Source of the DNA: Strigamia acuminata
Lineage: Eukaryota > Arthropoda > Chilopoda > Geophilomorpha > Linotaeniidae
DNA length: 64,000 nucleotides
Direction of reading: 5' to 3'
Assembly (NCBI GenBank): GCA_949358305.1
Contig: OX442317.1
Span: 14,140,491-14,204,490, forward strand
The notes beneath the pieces are model-generated. The model was not told the DNA's origin, made no database searches, and saw only the letters and a program-made list of their open reading frames with translations. Positions 12,901 to 28,100 of the stretch are shown piece by piece; position 1 is the stretch's first letter, and each line of letters opens with the position of its first letter. Made by a program: the position numbers and the translations under genes.

Positions 12901-15900
12901 TTTAAACACTATTTCTAAACATTCAGAGACATTGATCTTGTGGTGTTTGTGCTAAGTCAACTGTGACGTCAAATGAGATCAAAAGTTTATTCTTTCAAAT
13001 TATTGCTTGGATGTTGCTAAAACTTACATTGAAGCTTTCTACTAAGGTTTAAACACTATTTCAGAACATTCAGAAACATTGGTCTTGTGATGTTTGTGCT
13101 AAGTCAACTGTGATGTCAAATGGGATCAAAAGTTTATTCTTCCAAATCATTGCTTGGATGTTGCTAAAACTTACATTGAAGCTTTCTACTAAGGTTTAAA
13201 CACTATTTCAGAACATTCAGAGACATTGGTCTTGTGATGTTTGTGCTAAGTCAACTGTGATGAGATCAAAAGTCTATTCTCCCAAATCATTGCTTGGATG
13301 TTGCTAAAACTTACATTGAAGCCTTCTACTAAGGTTTAAACACTATTTCAGAACATTCAGAGACATTGGTCTTGTGGTGTTTGTGCTAAGTCAACTGTGA
13401 TGTCAAATGAGATCAAAAGTTTATTCTTTCAAATTATTGCTTGGATGTTGCTAACACTTACATTGAAGCCGTCTACTAAGGTTTAAACACTATTTCAGAA
13501 CATTTAGAGACATTGGTCTTGTGGTGTTTGTGCTAAGTCAACTGTGATGAGATCAAAAGTCTATTTTCCCAAATCATTTCTTGGATGTTGCTAAAACTTA
13601 CATTAAAGCTTTCTACTAAGGTTTAAACACTATTTCAGAACATTCAGAGACATTGATCTTGTGATGTTTGTGCTAAGTCAACTGTGATGAGATCAAAAGT
13701 CTATTCTCCCAAATCATTGCTTGGATGTTGCTAAAACTTACATTAAAGCTTTCTACTAAGGTTTAAACACTATTTCAAAACATTCAGAGACATTGGTCTT
13801 GTGATGTTTGTGCTAAGTCAACTGTGATGAGATCAAAAGTCTATTCTCCCAAATCATTGCTTGGATGTTGCTAAAACTTACATTGAAGCCTTCTACTAAG
13901 GTTTAAACACTATTTCAGAACATTCAGACACATTGGTCTTGTGGTGTTTGTGCTAAGTCAACTGTGACGTCAAATAAGATCAAAAGTTTATTCTTTCAAA
14001 TCATTGCTTGGATGTTGCTAAAACTTACATTAAAGCTTTCTACTAAGGTTTAAACACTATTTCAGAACATTCAGAGACATTGGTCTTGTGATGTTTGTGC
14101 TAAGTCAACTGTGATGAGATCAAAAGTCTATTCTCCCAAATCATTGCTTGGATGTTGCTAAAACTTACATTGAAGCCTTCTACTAAGGTTTAAACACTAT
14201 TTCAGAACATTCAGAGACATTGGTCTTGTGGTGTTTGTGCTAAGTCAACTGTGATGTCAAATGAGATCAAAAGTTTATTCTTTCAAATTATTGCTTGGAT
14301 GTTGCTAACACTTACATTGAAGCCGTCTACTAAGGTTTAAACACTATTTCAGAACATTTAGAGACATTGGTCTTGTGGTGTTTGTGCTAAGTCAACTGTG
14401 ATGAGATCAAAAGTCTATTTTCCCAAATCATTTCTTGGATGTTGCTAAAACTTACATTAAAGCTTTCTACTAAGGTTTAAACACTATTTCAGAACATTCA
14501 GAGACATTGATCTTGTGATGTTTGTGCTAAGTCAACTGTGATGAGATCAAAAGTCTATTCTCCCAAATCATTGCTTGGATGTTGCTAAAACTTACATTGA
14601 AGCCTTCTACTAAGGTTTAAACACTATTTCAGAACATTCAGAGACATTGGTTTGTGGTGTTTGTGCTAAGTCAACTGTGATGTCAAATGAGATCAAAAGT
14701 TTATTCTTTCAAATTATTGCTTGGATGTTGCTAACACTTACATTGAAGCCTTCTACTAAGGTTTAAACACTATTTCTAAACATTCAGAGACATTGGTCTT
14801 GTGGTGTTTGTGCTAAGTCAACTGTGATGAGATCAAAAGTCTATTCTCCCAAATCATTGCTTGGATGTTGCTAAAACTTACATTGAAGCCTTCTACTAAG
14901 GTTTAAACACTATTTCAGAACATTCAGAGACATTGGTTTGTGGTGTTTGTGCTAAGTCAACTGTGATGTCAAATGAGATCAAAAGTTTATTCTTTCAAAT
15001 TATTGCTTGGATGTTGCTAAAACTTACATTGAAGCTTTCTACTAAGGTTTAAACACTATTTCAGAACATTCAGAGACATTGGTCTTGTGATGTTTGTGCT
15101 AAGTCAACTGTGATGAGATCAAAAGTCTATTCTCCAAAATCATTGCTTGGATGTTGCTAAAACTTACATTGAAGCCTTCTACTAAGGTTTAAACACTATT
15201 TCAGAACATTCAGACACATTGGTCTTGTGGTGTTTGTGCTAAGTCAACTGTGACGTCAAATGAGATCAAAAGTTTATTCTTTCAAATTATTGCTTGGATG
15301 TTGCTAAAACTTACATTGAAGCTTTCTACTAAGGTTTAAACACTATTTCAGAACATTCAGAAACATTGGTCTTGTGATGTTTGTGCTAAGTCAACTGTGA
15401 TGTCAAATGGGATCAAAAGTTTATTCTTCCAAATCATTGCTTGGATGTTGCTAAAACTTACATTGAAGCCTTCTACTAAGGTTTAAACACTATTTCAGAA
15501 CATTCAGAGACATTGGTTTGTGGTGTTTGTGCTAAGTCAACTGTGATGTCAAATGAGATCAAAAGTTTATTCTTTCAAATTATTGCTTGGATGTTGCTAA
15601 CACTTACATTGAAGCCTTCTACTAAGGTTTAAACACTATTTCTAAACATTCAGAGACATTGGTCTTGTGGTGTTTGTGCTAAGTCAACTGTGATGAGATC
15701 AAAAGTCTATTCTCCCAAATCATTGCTTGGATGTTGCTAAAACTTACATTGAAGCCTTCTACTAAGGTTTAAACACTATTTCAGAACATTCAGAGACATT
15801 GGTTTGTGGTGTTTGTGCTAAGTCAACTGTGATGTCAAATGAGATCAAAAGTTTATTCTTTCAAATTATTGCTTGGATGTTGCTAACACTTACATTGAAG

Positions 15901-18900
15901 CCTTCTACTAAGGTTTAAACACTATTTCTAAACATTCAGAGACATTGATCTTGTGGTGTTTGTGCTAAGTCAACTGTGACGTCAAATGAGATCAAAAGTT
16001 TATTCTTTCAAATTATTGCTTGGATGTTGCTAAAACTTACATTGAAGCTTTCTACTAAGGTTTAAACACTATTTCAGAACATTCAGAAACATTGGTCTTG
16101 TGATGTTTGTGCTAAGTCAACTGTGATGTCAAATGGGATCAAAAGTTTATTCTTCCAAATCATTGCTTGGATGTTGCTAAAACTTACATTGAAGCTTTCT
16201 ACTAAGGTTTAAACACTATTTCAGAACATTCAGAGACATTGGTCTTGTGATGTTTGTGCTAAGTCAACTGTGATGAGATCAAAAGTCTATTCTCCCAAAT
16301 CATTGCTTGGATGTTGCTAAAACTTACATTGAAGCCTTCTACTAAGGTTTAAACACTATTTCAGAACATTCAGAGACATTGGTCTTGTGGTGTTTGTGCT
16401 AAGTCAACTGTGATGTCAAATGAGATCAAAAGTTTATTCTTTCAAATTATTGCTTGGATGTTGCTAACACTTACATTGAAGCCGTCTACTAAGGTTTAAA
16501 CACTATTTCAGAACATTTAGAGACATTGGTCTTGTGGTGTTTGTGCTAAGTCAACTGTGATGAGATCAAAAGTCTATTTTCCCAAATCATTTCTTGGATG
16601 TTGCTAAAACTTACATTAAAGCTTTCTACTAAGGTTTAAACACTATTTCAGAACATTCAGAGACATTGATCTTGTGATGTTTGTGCTAAGTCAACTGTGA
16701 TGAGATCAAAAGTCTATTCTCCCAAATCATTGCTTGGATGTTGCTAAAACTTACATTAAAGCTTTCTACTAAGGTTTAAACACTATTTCAAAACATTCAG
16801 AGACATTGGTCTTGTGATGTTTGTGCTAAGTCAACTGTGATGAGATCAAAAGTCTATTCTCCCAAATCATTGCTTGGATGTTGCTAAAACTTACATTGAA
16901 GCCTTCTACTAAGGTTTAAACACTATTTCAGAACATTCAGACACATTGGTCTTGTGGTGTTTGTGCTAAGTCAACTGTGACGTCAAATAAGATCAAAAGT
17001 TTATTCTTTCAAATCATTGCTTGGATGTTGCTAAAACTTACATTAAAGCTTTCTACTAAGGTTTAAACACTATTTCAGAACATTCAGAGACATTGGTCTT
17101 GTGATGTTTGTGCTAAGTCAACTGTGATGAGATCAAAAGTCTATTCTCCCAAATCATTGCTTGGATGTTGCTAAAACTTACATTGAAGCCTTCTACTAAG
17201 GTTTAAACACTATTTCAGAACATTCAGAGACATTGGTCTTGTGGTGTTTGTGCTAAGTCAACTGTGATGTCAAATGAGATCAAAAGTTTATTCTTTCAAA
17301 TTATTGCTTGGATGTTGCTAACACTTACATTGAAGCCGTCTACTAAGGTTTAAACACTATTTCAGAACATTTAGAGACATTGGTCTTGTGGTGTTTGTGC
17401 TAAGTCAACTGTGATGAGATCAAAAGTCTATTTTCCCAAATCATTTCTTGGATGTTGCTAAAACTTACATTAAAGCTTTCTACTAAGGTTTAAACACTAT
17501 TTCAGAACATTCAGAGACATTGATCTTGTGATGTTTGTGCTAAGTCAACTGTGATGAGATCAAAAGTCTATTCTCCCAAATCATTGCTTGGATGTTGCTA
17601 AAACTTACATTGAAGCCTTCTACTAAGGTTTAAACACTATTTCAGAACATTCAGAGACATTGGTTTGTGGTGTTTGTGCTAAGTCAACTGTGATGTCAAA
17701 TGAGATCAAAAGTTTATTCTTTCAAATTATTGCTTGGATGTTGCTAACACTTACATTGAAGCCTTCTACTAAGGTTTAAACACTATTTCTAAACATTCAG
17801 AGACATTGGTCTTGTGGTGTTTGTGCTAAGTCAACTGTGATGAGATCAAAAGTCTATTCTCCCAAATCATTGCTTGGATGTTGCTAAAACTTACATTGAA
17901 GCCTTCTACTAAGGTTTAAACACTATTTCAGAACATTCAGACACATTGGTCTTGTGGTGTTTGTGCTAAGTCAACTGTGACGTCAAATGAGATCAAAAGT
18001 TTATTCTTTCAAATTATTGCTTGGATGTTGCTAAAACTTACATTGAAGCTTTCTACTAAGGTTTAAACACTATTTCAGAACATTCAGAAACATTGGTCTT
18101 GTGATGTTTGTGCTAAGTCAACTGTGATGTCAAATGGGATCAAAAGTTTATTCTTCCAAATCATTGCTTGGATGTTGCTAAAACTTACATTGAAGCCTTC
18201 TACTAAGGTTTAAACACTATTTCAGAACATTCAGAGACATTGGTTTGTGGTGTTTGTGCTAAGTCAACTGTGATGTCAAATGAGATCAAAAGTTTATTCT
18301 TTCAAATTATTGCTTGGATGTTGCTAACACTTACATTGAAGCCTTCTACTAAGGTTTAAACACTATTTCTAAACATTCAGAGACATTGGTCTTGTGGTGT
18401 TTGTGCTAAGTCAACTGTGATGAGATCAAAAGTCTATTCTCCCAAATCATTGCTTGGATGTTGCTAAAACTTACATTGAAGCCTTCTACTAAGGTTTAAA
18501 CACTATTTCAGAACATTCAGAGACATTGGTTTGTGGTGTTTGTGCTAAGTCAACTGTGATGTCAAATGAGATCAAAAGTTTATTCTTTCAAATTATTGCT
18601 TGGATGTTGCTAACACTTACATTGAAGCCTTCTACTAAGGTTTAAACACTATTTCTAAACATTCAGAGACATTGATCTTGTGGTGTTTGTGCTAAGTCAA
18701 CTGTGACGTCAAATGAGATCAAAAGTTTATTCTTTCAAATTATTGCTTGGATGTTGCTAAAACTTACATTGAAGCTTTCTACTAAGGTTTAAACACTATT
18801 TCAGAACATTCAGAAACATTGGTCTTGTGATGTTTGTGCTAAGTCAACTGTGATGTCAAATGGGATCAAAAGTTTATTCTTCCAAATCATTGCTTGGATG

Positions 18901-21900
18901 TTGCTAAAACTTACATTGAAGCTTTCTACTAAGGTTTAAACACTATTTCAGAACATTCAGAGACATTGGTCTTGTGATGTTTGTGCTAAGTCAACTGTGA
19001 TGAGATCAAAAGTCTATTCTCCCAAATCATTGCTTGGATGTTGCTAAAACTTACATTGAAGCCTTCTACTAAGGTTTAAACACTATTTCAGAACATTCAG
19101 AGACATTGGTCTTGTGGTGTTTGTGCTAAGTCAACTGTGATGTCAAATGAGATCAAAAGTTTATTCTTTCAAATTATTGCTTGGATGTTGCTAACACTTA
19201 CATTGAAGCCGTCTACTAAGGTTTAAACACTATTTCAGAACATTTAGAGACATTGGTCTTGTGGTGTTTGTGCTAAGTCAACTGTGATGAGATCAAAAGT
19301 CTATTTTCCCAAATCATTTCTTGGATGTTGCTAAAACTTACATTAAAGCTTTCTACTAAGGTTTAAACACTATTTCAGAACATTCAGAGACATTGATCTT
19401 GTGATGTTTGTGCTAAGTCAACTGTGATGAGATCAAAAGTCTATTCTCCCAAATCATTGCTTGGATGTTGCTAAAACTTACATTGAAGCCTTCTACTAAG
19501 GTTTAAACACTATTTCAGAACATTCAGAGACATTGGTCTTGTGGTGTTTGTGCTAAGTCAACTGTGATGTCAAATGAGATCAAAAGTTTATTCTTTCAAA
19601 TTATTGCTTGGATGTTGCTAACACTTACATTGAAGCCGTCTACTAAGGTTTAAACACTATTTCAGAACATTTAGAGACATTGGTCTTGTGGTGTTTGTGC
19701 TAAGTCAACTGTGATGAGATCAAAAGTCTATTTTCCCAAATCATTTCTTGGATGTTGCTAAAACTTACATTAAAGCTTTCTACTAAGGTTTAAACACTAT
19801 TTCAGAACATTCAGAGACATTGATCTTGTGATGTTTGTGCTAAGTCAACTGTGATGAGATCAAAAGTCTATTCTCCCAAATCATTGCTTGGATGTTGCTA
19901 AAACTTACATTGAAGCCTTCTACTAAGGTTTAAACACTATTTCAGAACATTCAGAGACATTGGTTTGTGGTGTTTGTGCTAAGTCAACTGTGATGTCAAA
20001 TGAGATCAAAAGTTTATTCTTTCAAATTATTGCTTGGATGTTGCTAACACTTACATTGAAGCCTTCTACTAAGGTTTAAACACTATTTCTAAACATTCAG
20101 AGACATTGGTCTTGTGGTGTTTGTGCTAAGTCAACTGTGATGAGATCAAAAGTCTATTCTCCCAAATCATTGCTTGGATGTTGCTAAAACTTACATTGAA
20201 GCCTTCTACTAAGGTTTAAACACTATTTCAGAACATTCAGAGACATTGGTTTGTGGTGTTTGTGCTAAGTCAACTGTGATGTCAAATGAGATCAAAAGTT
20301 TATTCTTTCAAATTATTGCTTGGATGTTGCTAACACTTACATTGAAGCCTTCTACTAAGGTTTAAACACTATTTCTAAACATTCAGAGACATTGATCTTG
20401 TGGTGTTTGTGCTAAGTCAACTGTGACGTCAAATGAAATCAAAAGTTTATTCTTTCAAATTATTGCTTGGATGTTGCTAAAACTTACATTGAAGCTTTCT
20501 ACTAAGGTTTAAACACTATTTCAGAACATTCAGAAACATTGGTCTTGTGATGTTTGTGCTAAGTCAACTGTGATGTCAAATGGGATCAAAAGTTTATTCT
20601 TCCAAATCATTGCTTGGATGTTGCTAAAACTTACATTGAAGCTTTCTACTAAGGTTTAAACACTATTTCAGAACATTCAGAGACATTGGTCTTGTGATGT
20701 TTGTGCTAAGTCAACTGTGATGTCAAATGAGATCAAAAGTTTATTCTTTCAAATCATTGCTTGGATGTTGCTAAAACTTACATTAAAGCTTTCTACTAAG
20801 GTTTAAACACTATTTCAGAACATTCAGAGACATTGGTCTTGTGATGTTTGTGCTAAGTCAACTGTGATGAGATCAAAAGTCTATTCTCCAAAATCATTGC
20901 TTGGATGTTGCTAAAACTTACATTGAAGCCTTCTACTAAGGTTTAAACACTATTTCAGAACATTCAGACACATTGGTCTTGTGGTGTTTGTGCTAAGTCA
21001 ACTGTGACGTCAAATGAGATCAAAAGTTTATTCTTTCAAATTATTGCTTGGATGTTGCTAAAACTTACATTGAAGCTTTCTACTAAGGTTTAAACACTAT
21101 TTCAGAACATTCAGAAACATTGGTCTTGTGATGTTTGTGCTAAGTCAACTGTGATGTCAAATGGGATCAAAAGTTTATTCTTCCAAATCATTGCTTGGAT
21201 GTTGCTAAAACTTACATTGAAGCCTTCTACTAAGGTTTAAACACTATTTCAGAACATTCAGAGACATTGGTTTGTGGTGTTTGTGCTAAGTCAACTGTGA
21301 TGTCAAATGAGATCAAAAGTTTATTCTTTCAAATTATTGCTTGGATGTTGCTAACACTTACATTGAAGCCTTCTACTAAGGTTTAAACACTATTTCTAAA
21401 CATTCAGAGACATTGGTCTTGTGGTGTTTGTGCTAAGTCAACTGTGATGAGATCAAAAGTCTATTCTCCCAAATCATTGCTTGGATGTTGCTAAAACTTA
21501 CATTGAAGCCTTCTACTAAGGTTTAAACACTATTTCAGAACATTCAGAGACATTGGTTTGTGGTGTTTGTGCTAAGTCAACTGTGATGTCAAATGAGATC
21601 AAAAGTTTATTCTTTCAAATTATTGCTTGGATGTTGCTAACACTTACATTGAAGCCTTCTACTAAGGTTTAAACACTATTTCTAAACATTCAGAGACATT
21701 GATCTTGTGGTGTTTGTGCTAAGTCAACTGTGACGTCAAATGAGATCAAAAGTTTATTCTTTCAAATTATTGCTTGGATGTTGCTAAAACTTACATTGAA
21801 GCTTTCTACTAAGGTTTAAACACTATTTCAGAACATTCAGAAACATTGGTCTTGTGATGTTTGTGCTAAGTCAACTGTGATGTCAAATGGGATCAAAAGT

Positions 21901-22882
21901 TTATTCTTCCAAATCATTGCTTGGATGTTGCTAAAACTTACATTGAAGCTTTCTACTAAGGTTTAAACACTATTTCAGAACATTCAGAGACATTGGTCTT
22001 GTGATGTTTGTGCTAAGTCAACTGTGATGAGATCAAAAGTCTATTCTCCCAAATCATTGCTTGGATGTTGCTAAAACTTACATTGAAGCCTTCTACTAAG
22101 GTTTAAACACTATTTCAGAACATTCAGAGACATTGGTCTTGTGGTGTTTGTGCTAAGTCAACTGTGATGTCAAATGAGATCAAAAGTTTATTCTTTCAAA
22201 TTATTGCTTGGATGTTGCTAACACTTACATTGAAGCCGTCTACTAAGGTTTAAACACTATTTCAGAACATTTAGAGACATTGGTCTTGTGGTGTTTGTGC
22301 TAAGTCAACTGTGATGAGATCAAAAGTCTATTTTCCCAAATCATTTCTTGGATGTTGCTAAAACTTACATTAAAGCTTTCTACTAAGGTTTAAACACTAT
22401 TTCAGAACATTCAGAGACATTGATCTTGTGATGTTTGTGCTAAGTCAACTGTGATGAGATCAAAAGTCTATTCTCCCAAATCATTGCTTGGATGTTGCTA
22501 AAACTTACATTAAAGCTTTCTACTAAGGTTTAAACACTATTTCAAAACATTCAGAGACATTGGTCTTGTGATGTTTGTGCTAAGTCAACTGTGATGAGAT
22601 CAAAAGTCTATTCTCCCAAATCATTGCTTGGATGTTGCTAAAACTTACATTGAAGCCTTCTACTAAGGTTTAAACACTATTTCAGAACATTCAGACACAT
22701 TGGTCTTGTGGTGTTTGTGCTAAGTCAACTGTGACGTCAAATAAGATCAAAAGTTTATTCTTTCAAATCATTTCTTGGATGTTGCTAAAACTTACATTAA
22801 AGCTTTCTACTAAGGTTTAAACACTATTTCAGAACATTCAGAGACATTGATCTTGTGATGTTTGTGCTAAGTCAACTGTGAT
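9936..22882. repeat. Super-higher-order blocks of 4607, 3013, 2300 and 3027 bp
   Basis: The same compound junction, an ATTTCTTGG monomer ending TTGATCTTGTGATG followed by a TCTATTCTCCC / GGTTTGTGG monomer, ends blocks at 9935, 14542, 17555, 19855 and 22882. Blocks therefore run 9936-14542, 14543-17555, 17556-19855 and 19856-22882. Each block joins 1020-type monomers to part or all of the 854-type unit, with differing numbers of internal monomers. This is a third tier of repetition above monomer and higher-order unit. Confidence 0.8.
22743..22882. repeat. Chimeric satellite monomer (recombination junction)
   Basis: This 140 bp monomer begins like the AAGATCAAAAGTTTATTC class but switches to the ATTTCTTGG...TTGATCTTGTGATG class after CAAATCATT. 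Elsewhere these two classes are separate monomers several units apart in the 854 bp unit (for example 7661 and the TCTATTTTCCC monomer near 8088). The hybrid explains the shortened last super-block and is what an unequal crossover within a monomer would leave. Confidence 0.75.
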
Positions 22883-25189
22883 GAGATCAAAAGTCTATTC
22901 TCCCAAATCATTGCTTGGATGTTGCTAAAACTTACATTGAAGCCTTCTACTAAGGTTTAAACACTATTTCAGAACATTCAGAGACATTGGTTTGTGGTGT
23001 TTGTGCTAAGTCAACTGTGATGTCAAATGAGATCAAAAGTTTATTCTTTCAAATTATTGCTTGGATGTTGCTAACACTTACATTGAAGCCTTCTACTAAG
23101 GTTTAAACACTATTTCTAAACATTCAGAGACATTGGTCTTGTGGTGTTTGTGCTAAGTCAACTGTGATGAGATCAAAAGTCTATTCTCCCAAATCATTGC
23201 TTGGATGTTGCTAAAACTTACATTGAAGCCTTCTACTAAGGTTTAAACACTATTTCAGAACATTCAGAGACATTGGTTTGTGGTGTTTGTGCTAAGTCAA
23301 CTGTGATGTCAAATGAGATCAAAAGTTTATTCTTTCAAATTATTGCTTGGATGTTGCTAACACTTACATTGAAGCCTTCTACTAAGGTTTAAACACTATT
23401 TCTAAACATTCAGAGACATTGATCTTGTGGTGTTTGTGCTAAGTCAACTGTGACGTCAAATGAGATCAAAAGTTTATTCTTTCAAATTATTGCTTGGATG
23501 TTGCTAAAACTTACATTGAAGCTTTCTACTAAGGTTTAAACACTATTTCAGAACATTCAGAAACATTGGTCTTGTGATGTTTGTGCTAAGTCAACTGTGA
23601 TGTCAAATGGGATCAAAAGTTTATTCTTCCAAATCATTGCTTGGATGTTGCTAAAACTTACATTGAAGCTTTCTACTAAGGTTTAAACACTATTTCAGAA
23701 CATTCAGAGACATTGGTCTTGTGATGTTTGTGCTAAGTCAACTGTGATGAGATCAAAAGTCTATTCTCCAAAATCATTGCTTGGATGTTGCTAAAACTTA
23801 CATTGAAGCCTTCTACTAAGGTTTAAACACTATTTCAGAACATTCAGACACATTGGTCTTGTGGTGTTTGTGCTAAGTCAACTGTGACGTCAAATGAGAT
23901 CAAAAGTTTATTCTTTCAAATTATTGCTTGGATGTTGCTAAAACTTACATTGAAGCTTTCTACTAAGGTTTAAACACTATTTCAGAACATTCAGAGACAT
24001 TGGTCTTGTGATGTTTGTGCTAAGTCAACTGTGATGAGATCAAAAGTCTATTCTCCAAAATCATTGCTTAGATGTTGCTAAAACTTACATTGAAGCCTTC
24101 TACTAAGGTTTAAACACTATTTCAGAACATTCAGACACATTGGTCTTGTGGTGTTTGTGCTAAGTCAACTGTGACGTCAAATGAGATCAAAAGTTTATTC
24201 TTTCAAATTATTGCTTGGATGTTGCTAAAACTTACATTGAAGCTTTCTACTAAGGTTTAAACACTATTTCAGAACATTCAGAAACATTGGTCTTGTGATG
24301 TTTGTGCTAAGTCAACTGTGATGTCAAATGGGATCAAAAGTTTATTCTTCCAAATCATTGCTTGGATGTTGCTAAAACTTACATTGAAGCCTTCTACTAA
24401 GGTTTAAACACTATTTCAGAACATTCAGAGACATTGGTTTGTGGTGTTTGTGCTAAGTCAACTGTGATGTCAAATGAGATCAAAAGTTTATTCTTTCAAA
24501 TTATTGCTTGGATGTTGCTAACACTTACATTGAAGCCTTCTACTAAGGTTTAAACACTATTTCTAAACATTCAGAGACATTGGTCTTGTGGTGTTTGTGC
24601 TAAGTCAACTGTGATGAGATCAAAAGTCTATTCTCCCAAATCATTGCTTGGATGTTGCTAAAACTTACATTGAAGCCTTCTACTAAGGTTTAAACACTAT
24701 TTTAGAACATTCAGAGACATTGGTTTGTGGTGTTTGTGCTAAGTCAACTGTGATGTCAAATGAGATCAAAAGTTTATTCTTTCAAATTATTGCTTGGATG
24801 TTGCTAACACTTACATTGAAGCCTTCTACTAAGGTTTAAACACTATTTCTAAACATTCAGAGACATTGATCTTGTGGTGTTTGTGCTAAGTCAACTGTGA
24901 CGTCAAATGAGATCAAAAGTTTATTCTTTCAAATTATTGCTTGGATGTTGCTAAAACTTACATTGAAGCTTTCTACTAAGGTTTAAACACTATTTCAGAA
25001 CATTCAGAAACATTGGTCTTGTGATGTTTGTGCTAAGTCAACTGTGATGTCAAATGGGATCAAAAGTTTATTCTTCCAAATCATTGCTTGGATGTTGCTA
25101 AAACTTACATTGAAGCTTTCTACTAAGGTTTAAACACTATTTCAGAACATTCAGAGACATTGGTCTTGTGATGTTTGTGCTAAGTCAAC

Positions 25190-28100
25190 TGTGATGAGAT
25201 CAAAAGTCTATTCTCCAAAATCATTGCTTGGATGTTGCTAAAACTTACATTGAAGCCTTCTACTAAGGTTTAAACACTATTTCAGAACATTCAGACACAT
25301 TGGTCTTGTGGTGTTTGTGCTAAGTCAACTGTAACGTCAAATGAGATCAAAAGTTTATTCTTTCAAATTATTGCTTGGATGTTGCTAAAACTTACATTGA
25401 AGCTTTCTACTAAGGTTTAAACACTATTTCAGAACATTCAGAAACATTGGTCTTGTGATGTTTGTGCTAAGTCAACTGTGATGTCAAATGGGATCAAAAG
25501 TTTATTCTTCCAAATCATTGCTTGGATGTTGCTAAAACTTACATTGAAGCCTTCTACTAAGGTTTAAACACTATTTCAGAACATTCAGAGACATTGGTCT
25601 TGTGATGTTTGTGCTAAGCCAACTGTGATGTCAAATGAGATCAAAAGTTTATTCTTTCAAATCATTGCTTGGATGTTGCTAAAACTTACATTAAAGCTTT
25701 CTACTAAAGTTTAAACACTATTTCAGAACATTCAGAGACATTGGTCTTGTGGTGTTTGTGCTAAGTCAACTGTGATGAGATCAAAAGTCTATTCTCCCAA
25801 ATCATTGCTTGGATGTTGCTAAAACTTACATTGAAGCCGTCTACTTAGGTTTAAACACTATTTCAGAACATTTAGAGACATTGGTCTTGTGGTGTTTGTG
25901 CTAAGTCAACTGTGATGAGATCAAAAGTCTATTTTCCCAAATCATTTCTTGGATGTTGCTAAAACTTACATTAAAACTTTCTACTAAGGTTTAAACACTA
26001 TTTCAGAACATTCAGAGACATTGGTCTTGTGATGTTTGTGCTAAGTCAACTGTGATGAGATCAAAAGTCTATTCTCCCAAATCATTGCTTGGATGTTGCT
26101 AAAACTTACATTAAAGCTTTCTACTAAGGTTTAAACACTATTTCAAAACATTCAGAGACATTGGTCTTGTGATGTTTGTGCTAAGTCAACTGTGATGAGA
26201 TCAAAAGTCTATTCTCCCAAACCATTGCTTGGATGTTGCTAAAACTTACATTGAAGCCTTCTACTAAGGTTTAAACACTATTTCAGAACATTCAGAGACA
26301 TTGGTTTGTGGTGTTTGTGCTAAGTCAACTGTGATGTCAAATGAGATCAAAAGTTTATTCTTTCAAATTATTGCTTGGATGTTGCTAACACTTACATTGA
26401 AGCCTTCTACTAAGGTTTAAACACTATTTCTAAACATTCAGAGACATTGGTCTTGTGGTGTTTGTGCTAAGTCAACTGTGATGAGATCAAAAGTCTATTC
26501 TCTCAAATCATTGCTTGGATGTTGCTAAAACTTACATTGAAGCCTTCTACTAAGGTTTAAACACTATTTCAGAACATTCAGAGACATTGGTCTTGTGGTG
26601 TTTGTGCTAAGTCAACTGTGATGAGATCAAAAGTCTATTTTCCCAAATCATTTCTTGGATGTTGCTAAAACTTACATTAAAGCTTTCTACTAAGGTTTAA
26701 ACACTATTTCAGAACATTCAGAGACATTGGTCTTGTGATGTTTGTGCTAAGTCAACTGTGATGAGATCAAAAGTCTATTCTTCCAAATCATTGCTTGGAT
26801 GTTGCTAAAACTTACATTGAAGCCGTCTACTAAGGTTTAAACACTATTTCAGAACATTCAGAGACATTGGTCTTGTGGTGTTTGTGCTAAGTCAACTGTG
26901 ACGTCAAATGAGATCAAAAGGTTATTCTTTCAAATTATTGCTTGGATGTTGCTAAAACTTACATTGAAGCCTTCTACTAAGGTTTAAACACTATTTCAGA
27001 ACATTCAGAGACATTGGTCTTGTGATGTTTGTGCTAAGTCAACTGTGATGTCAAATGAGATCAAAAGTTTATTCTTTCAAATCATTGCTTGGATGTTGCT
27101 AAAACTTACATTAAAGCTTTCTACTAAAGTTTAAACACTATTTCAGAACATTCAGAGACATTGGTCTTGTGGTATTTGTGCTGTCAACTGTGATGAGATC
27201 AAAAGTCTATTCTCCCAAATCATTGCTTAGATGTTGCTAAAACTTACATTGAAGCCTTCTACTAAGGTTTAAACACTATTTCAGAACATTCAGAGACATT
27301 GGTTTGTGGTGTTTGTGCTAAGTCAACTGTGATGTCAAATGACATCAAAAGTTTATTCTTTCAAATTATTGCTTGGATGTTGCTAAAACTAACATTGAAG
27401 CCTTCTACTAAGGTTTAAACACTATTTCAGAACATTCAGAGACATTGGTCTTGTGGTGTTTGTGCTAAGTCAACTGTGATGAGATCAAAAGTCTATTTTC
27501 CCAAATCATTTCTTGGATGTTGCTAAAACTTACATTAAAGCTTTCTACTAAGGTTTAAACACTATTTCAGAACATTCAGAGACATTGGTCTTGTGATGTT
27601 TGTGCTAAGTCAACTGTGATGAGATCAAAAGTCTATTCTCCCAAATCATTGCTTGGATGTTGCTAAAACTTACATTGAAACCGTCTACTAAGGTTTAAAC
27701 ACTATTTCAGAACATTCAGAGACATTGGTCTTGTGATGTTTGTGCTAAGTCAACTGTGATGAGATCAAAAGTCTATTCTCCAAAATCATTGCTTGGATGT
27801 TGCTAAAACTTACATTGAAGCCTTCTACTAAGGTTTAAACACTATTTCAGAACATTCAGACACTTTGGTCTTGTGGTGTTTGTGCTAAGTCAACTGTGAC
27901 GTCAAATGAGATCAAAAGTTTATTCTTTCAAATTATTGCTTGGATGTTGCTAAAACTTACATTGAAGCTTTCTACTAAGGTTTAAACACTATTTCAGAAC
28001 ATTCAGAAACATTGGTCTTGTGATGTTTGTGCTAAGTCAACTGTGATGTCAAATGGGATCAAAAGTTTATTCTTCCAAATCATTGCTTGGATGTTGCTAA

